NCBI GenBank assembly: GCA_965217175.1
Contig: OZ244251.1
Span: 434,001-498,000 of the forward strand
Direction: 5' to 3'
Origin: Bin87 sp965217175
Lineage (GTDB): Bacteria; Chloroflexota; Dehalococcoidia; Lucifugimonadales; UBA3495
DNA: 64,000 nucleotides
Part shown: positions 35,146 to 43,399 of the stretch, one piece after another
Layout of the letters: every line of letters starts with the position of its first letter
How positions within the stretch are numbered: position 1 is the first letter of the stretch
Position numbers and translations under genes: made by a program
The notes under the pieces: model-generated
The model's input: the letters and a program-made list of their open reading frames with translations, nothing else
Told to the model about the DNA's origin: nothing
The model's database searches: none

Positions 35146-35664
35146 CTAACGGCCAAAAGGCCACCACCACCTTCGGCTCGTTCCCGCACCGGCCGCCGCC
35201 GGCTCCTGCCCCGCTATCGGAGTGGATGCCATGACGAGCGGCCGCTCGGCAAGGGCATCGAGTTGTGTGACGACCGAGTTGAAGCGAGCAAGATCCATCG
35301 GTTTTCGGCAAAACCTCGACGGTGGGATGTTGTACGACCAGAGCAGGCTCTGTTCTGCTTCTGTACCGGTTAGAATCACCACCGGAATGGTGGTCAACCC
35401 GGCATCCTGGTTCATCTCGGCGAGAACTTCCTGACCGCTCTTCTTGGGCAGCATCAGGTCTAACAGGATCAAATCGGGCCGAGGGGCGGTGGCATACTCA
35501 CCCTCGCGGCGGAGGTAAGCGATTGCCGCTTCTCCGTCCTCCACAACAGAGAGTTTCAGGGTATATTCTGAATCTTTCAGAATCTCTTCCGTCAGTCTGG
35601 CATCCGCGGGGTTATCCTCAACGAGCAACACCTCTAGCGGATTCGTTGGGGAGCCTGTAGTCAT
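35146..35664 (-). CDS. single-domain response regulator (CheY/Rcp1-like) with C-terminal tail
   Basis: 172 residues. Receiver domain with acidic pair LLVEDNPADAR, phospho-acceptor Asp69 (LILLDLMLPKKSG), Thr in VILTGTEAE and Lys in CRKPMDL. A tail of about 40 residues (QEPAAAGAGTSRRWWWPFGR) lacks a DNA-binding domain. The closest pattern is the Rcp1-type regulator of phytochrome-like kinases. It is third in a three-gene operon after the kinase and the sister regulator (97-base gap). AGGAGGC-type ribosome site upstream of ATG 35664. Confidence 0.84.
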   Translation of the reverse strand: MTTGSPTNPLEVLLVEDNPADARLTEEILKDSEYTLKLSVVEDGEAAIAYLRREGEYATAPRPDLILLDLMLPKKSGQEVLAEMNQDAGLTTIPVVILTGTEAEQSLLWSYNIPPSRFCRKPMDLARFNSVVTQLDALAERPLVMASTPIAGQEPAAAGAGTSRRWWWPFGR

Positions 35665-35761
35665 GGCACTCTGCCTCCTTTGTTTTGGCTGTGCGCCCGA
35701 ATGGCGGAAACATTGACTCGTGTGGAACCCGGCAAACGAAATAGCATGGCCCGGGCTGAAG

Positions 35762-36208
35762 TTAGTCCGGCGGCAGCTTTACGATGGTGAGCCAGAACCC
35801 TTCGATTTTACTGACGACATCAACGAAGCAATCCAAATCGACCGGTTTGGTAACGTAGGCATTGGCGTGAAGGTGGTATGAATTGACGATATCCACCTCA
35901 GCTTCCGAGGTGGTCATCACGACCACTGGAATGGACAACAGCCCCGAATCGTGCTTGAGCTCGGCCAGGACCTCTCTGCCACTCTTTCGCGGCAGGTTCA
36001 AGTCCAAGAGGATAAGGTCAGGGCGCGGCGCCGTGGCGTAATCACCCTGTCGTCGTAGGAAAGCCATCGCTTCTTCCCCGTCTCCAACCACCGACAGGTT
36101 GTGTCTGACCGTGGTATCCGCAAAAGCTTCGCGAGTGAGTCTCACGTCGCCAGGATTATCTTCGACCAGGAGAATTTCTATTGGCTTACGGCTTGGCCGT
36201 GTTGACAT
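35762..36208 (-). CDS. single-domain response regulator (CheY/Rcp1-like)
   Basis: 148 residues. Receiver domain with LLVEDNPGDVRLTREAF, Asp69 (LILLDLNLPRKSG), VVMTTSEAEV and the Lys of VTKPVDLD. It has no output domain. The start at 36208 was set by GGAG nine bases upstream and by the usual family start (MSTRPSRKPIEILLVEDN); the longer open frame to 36580 is the kinase gene read in another frame. It lies 65 bases after the kinase and likely takes its phosphate. The two regulators share over half of their receiver residues. Confidence 0.86.
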   Translation of the reverse strand: MSTRPSRKPIEILLVEDNPGDVRLTREAFADTTVRHNLSVVGDGEEAMAFLRRQGDYATAPRPDLILLDLNLPRKSGREVLAELKHDSGLLSIPVVVMTTSEAEVDIVNSYHLHANAYVTKPVDLDCFVDVVSKIEGFWLTIVKLPPD

Positions 36209-36273
36209 CGCTTGCGTCTCCTTTGCCGCGCTCTGGCGGTTTGGCTGGCTATCGCGCTGGATCCGTGAAGCAA

Positions 36274-37695
36274 TCAACCAGCCTTCACCGTTTGTGCTGC
36301 GGCTTGGTCGGAATTCGGACGGGAGCCCAGATGAACCGGGATCGTGAAGAAAAAGGTCGAACCGGCATCCGGTTGCGAATCGACCCAGATAGTACCCCCG
36401 TGTCGCTCCACGATCTTCTTGCACACGGCCAAACCAATGCCGGTTCCGGGGTATTGTCCAATTCCGTGTAGACGTTGGAATACTTGAAAGATGCGGTCCG
36501 TATGGAGAGGGTCGATGCCGATTCCGTTGTCGCGCACTGAGAAAAGCCAATCGGCATCCTTTTGCGCTGCTTCGACCCAAATGCGTGGCGGGCTGTCGCC
36601 TCGAAACTTGATCGCGTTTCCCACCAGATTCTGCAGTAGCTGTGTCAGCTGGGAGGCATCGGCCACGACGTCTGGAATCGGCCCACGAGTTATCTCGGCG
36701 CCGCTTTCCGCGATAGCCACCTCCAGGTTCATCAGCGCCCGATCCAACACCCCGCCGCAGTCTGTGGGTTCAAAGGCGGCTCCCTGCGTGCCAACACGAG
36801 AATAGGCGAGCAGGTCTTGTATCAGCGTTTGCATTCTGGAGGCGCCGTCAACTGCAAAAGCGATGAACTCTTCGGCGTCTTGATCGAGCTTCGCTTTGTA
36901 CCGGCGTTCCAGCAGCTGCAGGTAGCTGGTAACCATCCTCAAAGGCTCCTGCAGGTCATGCGAAGCCACGTATGCGAACTGCTCCAGCTCGGCGTTGGAA
37001 CGCTCCAGCTCCAGCGTGGCCTGCCTCAGGGCAACGGTTAGCCGCCGCGATTCTTCGTAGGCGTACTGCATCTCAAATGTCGCCGTATAGAACTTTGCCA
37101 GCTGCATCAGCTGGTCCTCATCAGCCTGGGTGAATTCCCCATCAAATTTGTCACTTAGCTGCACTACTCCAATAAAGCGCCCGTCCCAGCGCAGCACGGG
37201 CACCACCAGCCATCCCGGCATCGGGGGATGTTCCAATCCCTGGGCATTCTTGAGATCGCTGAAATGCTTGAACTGAGGGTGCGAATAAAGTTCCGCCTCG
37301 GTCATCCGAACCGGCGCGCGATTCTCGACCACCAATCCCCAGATTCCGTCCCCCGTCGGCATCACATCGTAGCTGTTGTAGCGCGCGTATTTCTCAGAAA
37401 ACGAGTGCGTGTGGATGGCCGCCGTGAAGTCTCCATCGGGCACATAACTGATGGCCGCTTGATGGGCCCCGATTCTGAGCCGGGAGACCAGGGCCAGGCC
37501 ATGCAACGCCTCGTGGAACGTTTCTGAGGCAGGCATGTCGCTTATTGCCTGTTCCGCCCGGACTATAGGCCCTCTTCCGCCGCTTAGGTCCAGAGTAAGC
37601 CGGTTTTGCAGCGAAACCAACGCTCTGTCGCGGTTTGCCAGCTCTGCGGTGAGACGATCAATCTCTTGCTGCAAGTCTTGCTGTTGGATCATCAC
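36274..37695 (-). CDS. soluble GAF-domain sensor histidine kinase
   Basis: 473 residues without membrane helices. An N-terminal coiled coil (IQQQDLQQEIDRLTAELANR), a GAF domain (about 60-205, with VPVLRWDGRFIGVVQLSDKF), a second coiled coil, the phospho-acceptor His246 in FAYVASHDLQEPLR, and the ATPase domain with NLVGNAIKF, SVRDNGIGIDP and GTGIGLAVCKKIVERHGG. It resembles cyanobacterial phytochrome-like kinases but lacks a visible PHY domain and chromophore Cys, so the signal is unknown and may be a cytosolic ligand. GGGAG lies nine bases before ATG 37695. It heads an operon with two CheY-like regulators. Confidence 0.88.
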   Translation of the reverse strand: MMIQQQDLQQEIDRLTAELANRDRALVSLQNRLTLDLSGGRGPIVRAEQAISDMPASETFHEALHGLALVSRLRIGAHQAAISYVPDGDFTAAIHTHSFSEKYARYNSYDVMPTGDGIWGLVVENRAPVRMTEAELYSHPQFKHFSDLKNAQGLEHPPMPGWLVVPVLRWDGRFIGVVQLSDKFDGEFTQADEDQLMQLAKFYTATFEMQYAYEESRRLTVALRQATLELERSNAELEQFAYVASHDLQEPLRMVTSYLQLLERRYKAKLDQDAEEFIAFAVDGASRMQTLIQDLLAYSRVGTQGAAFEPTDCGGVLDRALMNLEVAIAESGAEITRGPIPDVVADASQLTQLLQNLVGNAIKFRGDSPPRIWVEAAQKDADWLFSVRDNGIGIDPLHTDRIFQVFQRLHGIGQYPGTGIGLAVCKKIVERHGGTIWVDSQPDAGSTFFFTIPVHLGSRPNSDQAAAQTVKAG

Positions 37696-38134
37696 CTTAA
37701 TCTCCCAACCTGCTAATAAGACGTTGCGGGATCGCTATCCAAAGCGCGATAACTAGGAACCATATTAGTTCATCGCTGCATCGGCAGTCAACAGAAAAAC
37801 CACACCAGCCCGGATAATCGCATCAAAATTCGTAACGGTTGCAATCGTTTGACTTTCAGCGTTTTGGATGGTCCGAATACCCCCTGAAATGTCGTATGGG
37901 ACTCTAAATTGTGGCTGGTTCAATAAAAAACACTCCAAGTAACTTGCACGAGCCAATTGATCGGATTCGTCACCCGTGGGTGTTATTAACCGGCTTGATA
38001 TTCCCTATGCCGCGTTGAATAACACGTAATTGCCCTGGCCCCATGACATGATTGCAACACTATCATTTCGCCTGCCGTTACCATCATCCCTGCCATGGGC
38101 CGGAATCCGGAAACGTCAGGCCACAAACGATTGC
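37696..38134. other. intergenic region without a recognised gene
   Basis: About 440 bases of lower-GC DNA upstream of the kinase operon. It should hold the kinase promoter. A 63-codon minus-strand frame at 37765-37956 has no recognisable features. A partial GGCCGGAATCCGG sequence near 38098 resembles the 39.2-kb dispersed repeat. Confidence 0.5.
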
Positions 38135-38305
38135 CACATCAGCGACTACAGCATTTAGGAAGACTTTGAGATCGAGGGTTGGCCAGTCATGACCATCCTG
38201 CGCGGCACTGTGGCCGTGGCGAATGGGCAGATCACCGCCCTTGCCGGCGGCCAGTGGATTTCCCGGAAGGTGGATCGGGAGGTAACCAGCCGCCCGATTG
38301 GATAG
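38135..38305 (+). pseudogene. displaced copy of the amidohydrolase 3' end
   Basis: About 170 bases closely match 34847-35020, the last 57 codons of the amidohydrolase gene. They start at CACATCAGCGACTACAGCAT and end with the same CCGCCCGATTGG plus a stop. The copy differs by scattered substitutions, one TGG-to-TAG change (Trp to stop) and one missing Gly codon. Nothing upstream encodes the rest of the enzyme. It is a duplicated fragment 3.3 kb from its source, separated by the kinase operon. Confidence 0.88.
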
Positions 38306-38336
38306 CGGTCATGCGGCCGAGTGTCCAGGGGCCAAC

Positions 38337-38975
38337 TTAGTTCCATGACCTCGGACGTGCGAAGCCGCCCCGTTCGTCGGTGAGCCTGTCAGGGAACTGG
38401 CACGCGCGCAGCACGGAAGCGTTGATTTCGGGTATAGTCCCCGATGCGGCCCCCCGTAACTCGCTGCTCTGCCTCCGTGCAGGGTAGGGGTTGACCGTAA
38501 CTACTCTTCTCCCCAACCGATTCACAGCCATTTCGACGGGCGTGGTCAAATCAGAGTCGTTTGATACCACGACGGCAGTATCGTGCCGGCCCTCGAAGGC
38601 ATCCATCAGCAGGTATGACGCGATATTCACGTCGGTGCGTTTTTCTTCGAATACTTGAACGGTAGCAATGCGCAGTGGATTTGTTTCGGGCAATAAGACG
38701 CCCGATTTCTTCCGAACCGCTATGCGACCACGGAGCATTTGCAGGATTCCGATGGTTTCCAGCGCTCTGAAATACACGGCCTGTCTCGCCGGAGCATCTG
38801 GGTCACCAGGCGTTAGCATAACCGGTGCCGTAAAATAGCGAATCAACGTGATGTTTTCTTGCGGGAATAACCTCTGGAGCATCGCTTGCGGATTTAACCA
38901 TTTTAGTGCCGGTCGATTTTTCACGGAGCCGTAATAGAAATTCAAGCCATCAATATATGCAACTGCTTCAGACAT
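38337..38975 (-). CDS. NYN-domain (LabA/DUF88-like) protein
   Basis: 212 residues. Acidic residues at the expected places of a PIN-related NYN nuclease: Asp9 (AYIDGLNFYYG), Asp in KRTDVNIASYLLMDA, and SNDSDLTTPVEMAVNRLG. NYN domains resemble RNA-cleaving folds, and the substrate here is unknown. The 3' end lies 30 bases from the duplicated amidohydrolase fragment on the other strand. The ATG at 38975 (MSEAVAYIDG) fits the domain start. Confidence 0.8.
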   Translation of the reverse strand: MSEAVAYIDGLNFYYGSVKNRPALKWLNPQAMLQRLFPQENITLIRYFTAPVMLTPGDPDAPARQAVYFRALETIGILQMLRGRIAVRKKSGVLLPETNPLRIATVQVFEEKRTDVNIASYLLMDAFEGRHDTAVVVSNDSDLTTPVEMAVNRLGRRVVTVNPYPARRQSSELRGAASGTIPEINASVLRACQFPDRLTDERGGFARPRSWN

Positions 38976-39196
38976 AGGTGTCTTAAATGCGCAACCGCCC
39001 TGTTATGGGCGGTTCGCTGCCCACCCGTCGAAACAAGGTGGGGGGGTTGTTCAAATGCTACGGCAAGATGCCATATTTTGTCAAACGTTGTGGTATGTTG
39101 CGGGTGATGCCGAACAAAAATAGGTATTGGTGGGGCCTGTCCGCGCAGGCTGCACCGTAACAGTTCAGACTCGACGTGTGATTTCCATACCACTCC

Positions 39197-39294
39197 GTCA
39201 TTCCGGCCTTGAGCCGGAATCCAGAGACGCCTTTTAACCGCAATGTTGCTTATCATCGGCTCCCTGGATTCCCGCTTGCGCGGGAAAGACAGGT
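39197..39294. repeat. dispersed repeat with GTCATTCC...GGATTCCCGC ends
   Basis: CGTCATTCCGGCCTTGAGCC GGAATCC (39197-39223) and, about 40 bases later, GGATTCCCGCTTGCGCGGGA AAGAC (39268-39292). The two halves are hairpins facing each other. Another half-copy is at 62186-62211. The 508-base gap (38976-39483) contains this, a GCAACCGCC...GGCGGTTCGC hairpin near 38990, and the leader of the CoA-transferase operon. Confidence 0.7.
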
Positions 39295-39483
39295 TGGGGC
39301 CAGGACACTACCTTCAACTCTGAACAGTTACGCTGCACCAACCAACCTTGCGCGCCGGCCTCTGTCGGCCTATACTTTCGTGATATCAATCATTGACCAG
39401 TCGCACAACGACATTATTATCCAGAAGACCGGGCCTGCGTATACTGCCCCATGTACAGTGTGGCTCCGGAGGAGGCGCAGTCC

Positions 39484-40743
39484 GTGTCACACCCGGGGAC
39501 ATCAGGTTCGGCGCCCGCACCATTGGACGGCGTCCGTGTCATAGAGTGGGGCCAGATGGTTTCGGCCCCATTTTGCGCCAAGTTGTTGGCCGAATTCGGC
39601 GCCGACGTCATCAAGGTCGAGCCAATTGGTGGAGACGTTGCACGGCAGCGCGGCCCATACCCCGGTGGCACTCCCCATCCTGACAAAAGTGGGTTGTTTC
39701 TGTTTGCCAACCTGGGCAAGCGCGGCGTTACGCTGGATGTGCAGTCGCCCGCCGGTCTGCAATCCCTGCATCGCCTGCTGGACACCGCAGATATTTTCGT
39801 CGAGAACCAGCTGGTTACCGTACTGGACGCCGCCGGCATCACCGCCGAAGAGCTGCGACAGCGCCATCCCCAATTGATCACCGTTTCGCTGTCGCCCTAC
39901 GGACGTACCGGCGATTACAGCGGATATGCCGGTTACGACCTGCAGGTGAACGCCCTCAGCGGGATGAGCTTTGGCACGGGACACACCCACCGTGAGCCGC
40001 TGACCACTCCCGACCTGCAGGCCGCCTACCTGGCCGGCATCGGTGGCGCCTACGCTGCCGTGGTGGCGCTGCTGGGCCGTGAATCTGCGGATGCTGCTGG
40101 CGATGGAGACCAGGCCGGCCAGTACATCGACGTTGCCGATTCCGGCGTGATCGCCACGCTGCTCACGGGATACCATCTGCCCACCTTCATATATCGGGGG
40201 ATCGCCGGTTCGCGCTCGGGCAACCGGATGCGACTCGGCCTGTTCCCAAACTGCGTTCTGCCCTGCAAAGATGGCTACGTCTGCATCGATGCTCCCCAGA
40301 TGGAGCAGTACCAGCGCTTCCTGAGCCTTTTGGGCGACCAGCCCTGGATGGATGAGGCGCGTTACCGCGACCGCCGGGCCATGAGCGACCAGTATCCCGA
40401 TGAGGCTGAAAGCCTGATCGCTCCGTGGTTCATGCAGCGCACCAAGGATGAAATCCTGGACCTGTGCCTGGAGAACCGGATTCCCTGCGCCCCGGTGCTT
40501 ACGTTCGACGAAGTGCTGGAGTCGCCGCAACTCCGCGGGCGAAACTGGCTGCGGGAGATGTCGCATCCGGTGGCGGGTACGCTGCAATACCCTGGAGCGC
40601 CGGCGCGTTTGCACGGCTCCCCGTGTCGCGTGGTACGGCCGGCTCCCATGCTGGGCCAGCATAACGACGAGATTCTCGACAGGGAACGCGGCGATCTGGC
40701 TTCCCTGGAACCGACCCGACCCGCCGTGTCGAGCGGCCGATGA
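39484..40743 (+). CDS. CaiB/BaiF-family CoA-transferase
   Basis: 419 residues, family III CoA-transferase. It begins near LDGVRVIEWGQMVSAPFCAK, then LLAEFGADVIKVE, the conserved CoA-binding N-terminus. The catalytic Asp (equivalent to Asp169 of formyl-CoA transferase) is present in GQYIDVADSG (about residue 216). The C-terminal region ENRIPCAPVLTFDEV is typical. GTG at 39484 is preferred because GGAGG lies eight bases upstream; an ATG 11 codons earlier has none. The stop overlaps the next gene by ATGA. It is part of an operon with a second CoA-transferase and an MFS carrier. Acid substrate unknown. Confidence 0.86.
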   Translation: MSHPGTSGSAPAPLDGVRVIEWGQMVSAPFCAKLLAEFGADVIKVEPIGGDVARQRGPYPGGTPHPDKSGLFLFANLGKRGVTLDVQSPAGLQSLHRLLDTADIFVENQLVTVLDAAGITAEELRQRHPQLITVSLSPYGRTGDYSGYAGYDLQVNALSGMSFGTGHTHREPLTTPDLQAAYLAGIGGAYAAVVALLGRESADAAGDGDQAGQYIDVADSGVIATLLTGYHLPTFIYRGIAGSRSGNRMRLGLFPNCVLPCKDGYVCIDAPQMEQYQRFLSLLGDQPWMDEARYRDRRAMSDQYPDEAESLIAPWFMQRTKDEILDLCLENRIPCAPVLTFDEVLESPQLRGRNWLREMSHPVAGTLQYPGAPARLHGSPCRVVRPAPMLGQHNDEILDRERGDLASLEPTRPAVSSGR

Positions 40744-41987
40744 CCCGTCCGCCCCTTCACAATGTCCGAGTAGTTGACCTGGGCAGCGCCTGGGCTGGTC
40801 CGATGGCCGGGCAGTTGCTTGCTGATATGGGCGCACAGGTAATTAAGGTTGAAAGCCGAGCCCGCATGGACGGAATGCGGCTGGGTCGCCCCATGGTCGG
40901 TGAGGACATTTCCGGCGGCGACCGCGGACTATGGCCCGAATTGCAACCGGTTTTCCACGGACTCAATCGCAACAAGCTTAGCATAACGCTGAACCTGCGC
41001 GCCGATGCCGGCCGCTCCACGTTGCGAAGGCTGGTTTCCATCAGCGACGTGGTGCTGGCCAACTTTTCCCCCGGCGTGCTGGAGCGACTGGGCATGGATT
41101 ACGATGCCCTGCGCACGGTTAAGCCCGACATCATCGTTGCCGCCATGCCCGCTTTCGGGGATACCGGGCCCCTGCGTGACATGCTGGCCTACGCGCCCAT
41201 TATTCAGGCCCTTTCCGGCATGATGAGCCTGGTGGGTTACCCGCCCGAGGACGGCGAACCACTGGTTGGGGAGTTGCAGGCTGCCTGGAGCGACACGGTG
41301 GCGGCACTGTACACCGCCCTGTCCATTGCGGCGGCCCTGCGACATCGCAACCGTACCGGGCGTGGTCAATACGTGGAAGCGGCCCACCTGGAAGGCACCG
41401 CCTCAATGCTGGGTGTCCCGATGCTGCAATATCAGATGACCGGCGCCATCCCGACACCGACCGGCAACGATGACCCCGATTTCGCTCCGCACAACAACTA
41501 CCCCTGCGCCGAAGAAGATACGTGGGTCGCGATATCCGTTGGCGCCGATGCCGAGTGGGATGCCCTGGTTGACGTCGTGGGGGATAAAACCCTGGCTCAC
41601 TCCCCCGATTTCGCCGACCATTCTGCCCGTTGGAATAACCGCCGCGCTCTCGACAAGGCAATATCGGCCTGGACGCGCACGCGATCCGCGCCCGAAATCA
41701 CCGACCTTCTGCAGGCGAGGGGCGTTGCTGCCATGCCGGTGATGAACATCGCCGATCAGTTCGCTGACCCGCACCTCAACGCTCGGGAAACCTACGTGGA
41801 GGTGGAACATCCCCGGGTGGGTGCGGAGATGGTATACGGGGTTCCCTGGCACTTTAGCGATACGCCGGGAGGCGTGCGTAATCCCGCTCCGCTGCTGGGC
41901 CAGCATAACGACTACGTACTTGGACAGATGCTTGGCATCGACGAATCGCGACTGAACCAGCTGGCCGCCGAGCAGGTAGTCTACTGA
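40740..41987 (+). CDS. CaiB/BaiF-family CoA-transferase, catalytic Asp replaced by Glu
   Basis: 415 residues with the same fold: VRVVDLGSAWAGPMAGQLLA at the N-terminus, a NRNKLSITLNLR strand, and ARGVAAMPVMNIADQFADP near the end. In the active-site strand GRGQYVEAAHLEG the nucleophilic Asp position is Glu213. This raises the chance that it is the non-catalytic partner of the gene before it in a hetero-oligomer. The start overlaps the preceding stop (ATGA at 40740). Its own stop overlaps the MFS start (TGATG). Tight coupling implies shared use of one substrate. Confidence 0.84.
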   Translation: MTRPPLHNVRVVDLGSAWAGPMAGQLLADMGAQVIKVESRARMDGMRLGRPMVGEDISGGDRGLWPELQPVFHGLNRNKLSITLNLRADAGRSTLRRLVSISDVVLANFSPGVLERLGMDYDALRTVKPDIIVAAMPAFGDTGPLRDMLAYAPIIQALSGMMSLVGYPPEDGEPLVGELQAAWSDTVAALYTALSIAAALRHRNRTGRGQYVEAAHLEGTASMLGVPMLQYQMTGAIPTPTGNDDPDFAPHNNYPCAEEDTWVAISVGADAEWDALVDVVGDKTLAHSPDFADHSARWNNRRALDKAISAWTRTRSAPEITDLLQARGVAAMPVMNIADQFADPHLNARETYVEVEHPRVGAEMVYGVPWHFSDTPGGVRNPAPLLGQHNDYVLGQMLGIDESRLNQLAAEQVVY

Positions 41988-43357
41988 TGCGCGTGCGACG
42001 ACCCCACATGTTCTACGGGTGGTGGATCGTAATCGTCAGCCTGCTGGCCGACGGGATGAAGCACGGCACCTTCAACCGCGGGTTCACGGTGTTATACATC
42101 CCAATCGAAACCGACCTTCATTTCACCCGGACCATGATGGGTCTGGCCGAGGCATTGGGTCGTATGGTGGGTGGTTTTCAGGGTCCAATCATGGGCTACT
42201 GCACCGACCGCTATGGGCCGCGGGTGATGCTGGCGTTCGGCGGGGTTATGTCGGGGGTGGGGTTCATTCTGTTGGGCTATACCGGGTCATTCTGGTACTT
42301 CCTGGTGATATTCGTCGGCTTCATGTCGGTGGGCTTCCGTTCTGGTTACAACAACGCTTCAATAGCCGCGGTCAACAACTGGTTCCGCCGCCGCCGTGGA
42401 CTGGCAATGTCTGTTGTCAGCATGGGCAACGGACTGGGTGGCGCCACGGCTCCCCTCGTAGGACTGTTAGTTTATACAGTAGGTTGGCGAGATTCCTGCA
42501 CAATTTTAGGGATCGCAATACTCGTTACCGTCATACCGTTGTCCTACTTCTTGCGGCGTTCTCCAGAGGAAATGGGTCAGCTCCCGGACGGCGATCCTCC
42601 CGATCCCCTGGAAGCCGCAGCCGGGCAGTCGGCTGCCGCGCCGCGCCGCAGGGTGCATTATGACGAAACTGACTTCACCGCCCGCGAAGCGATGCGTACC
42701 CCGTCGTATTGGCTGTTGGTTCTGGCCACCGCATTCCGGAATATCGTCCACGCCGGCGCGTCCTTCCTGATGGCTCCCATCATGGTGTGGTTTATGCAGG
42801 GCGCTGGTCCCGACGTCAACGGTCGTTACGTGGTCATTGCCTCTATCCTGGTGGGCGGATTCTCCCTTACCAACATGGTATTCAACCCGTGCGTCGGGTG
42901 GATTGGCGACAAGGTCGATCGGCGAAAACTAAGCGCGCTGTGCATGGCGACCGGATCGCTGGCTCTGGGTTCGCTCATTACCCAAAGCGGTCACCTTTGG
43001 CAGCTGGTCATTTTCGTTGGACTGCTGGCATTTGCCGAGAGCGCCAATCCCCTCAACTGGGCGATCATGGGCGACTTTTTCGGCCGTCGGGCCTACGCCA
43101 CCCTGCGCGGTTGGCAGCATCTCCCCGACCAGCTGGCCTCCATGTGGACGGCCATGTGGATGGGCTACATTTACGACAAAACCGACAGCTTCTACTGGGC
43201 ATTGTTCCCGTTGGTCGTTCTGTACATGGCGGCGGCGGTGGGTTACTGGTTGTTGCCCTACCCCAAACTGCCCCAGCGCCTGCAGGCCCAGCGTGACCGG
43301 GAGGTAGCCCGTGAAGCCGGCCGTCTGGCCGTTGAACCGGCGAGCCCCGATAACTGA
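41987..43357 (+). CDS. MFS transporter
   Basis: 456 residues with about 12 hydrophobic helices. Seen: the first-helix start FYGWWIVIVSLLADGMKHG, motif A-like GYCTDRYGPRVMLAFGG, a cytoplasmic loop NNWFRRRRGLAMSVVSMGNG, and GWIGDKVDRRKLSA in the second half. It is third in the CoA-transferase operon; its start codon overlaps the stop of the second transferase (TGATG at 41985-41989). It is likely the uptake or export carrier for the acid activated by the transferases. This assignment follows from the operon only. Confidence 0.88.
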   Translation: MRVRRPHMFYGWWIVIVSLLADGMKHGTFNRGFTVLYIPIETDLHFTRTMMGLAEALGRMVGGFQGPIMGYCTDRYGPRVMLAFGGVMSGVGFILLGYTGSFWYFLVIFVGFMSVGFRSGYNNASIAAVNNWFRRRRGLAMSVVSMGNGLGGATAPLVGLLVYTVGWRDSCTILGIAILVTVIPLSYFLRRSPEEMGQLPDGDPPDPLEAAAGQSAAAPRRRVHYDETDFTAREAMRTPSYWLLVLATAFRNIVHAGASFLMAPIMVWFMQGAGPDVNGRYVVIASILVGGFSLTNMVFNPCVGWIGDKVDRRKLSALCMATGSLALGSLITQSGHLWQLVIFVGLLAFAESANPLNWAIMGDFFGRRAYATLRGWQHLPDQLASMWTAMWMGYIYDKTDSFYWALFPLVVLYMAAAVGYWLLPYPKLPQRLQAQRDREVAREAGRLAVEPASPDN

Positions 43358-43399
43358 TCCGGCGAAACTGGCTGGCGGTGGGGACAGGTTGCGTTGATT

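Noticed and set aside
36209..36580. Extension of the second response regulator up to 36580
   Set aside because: This is the kinase gene read in another frame; the receiver starts with the usual family N-terminus at 36208.
37765..37956. 63-codon minus-strand frame beginning MARASYLECFLL
   Set aside because: It has no family resemblance or ribosome site and an unusual composition; a chance frame is more likely.
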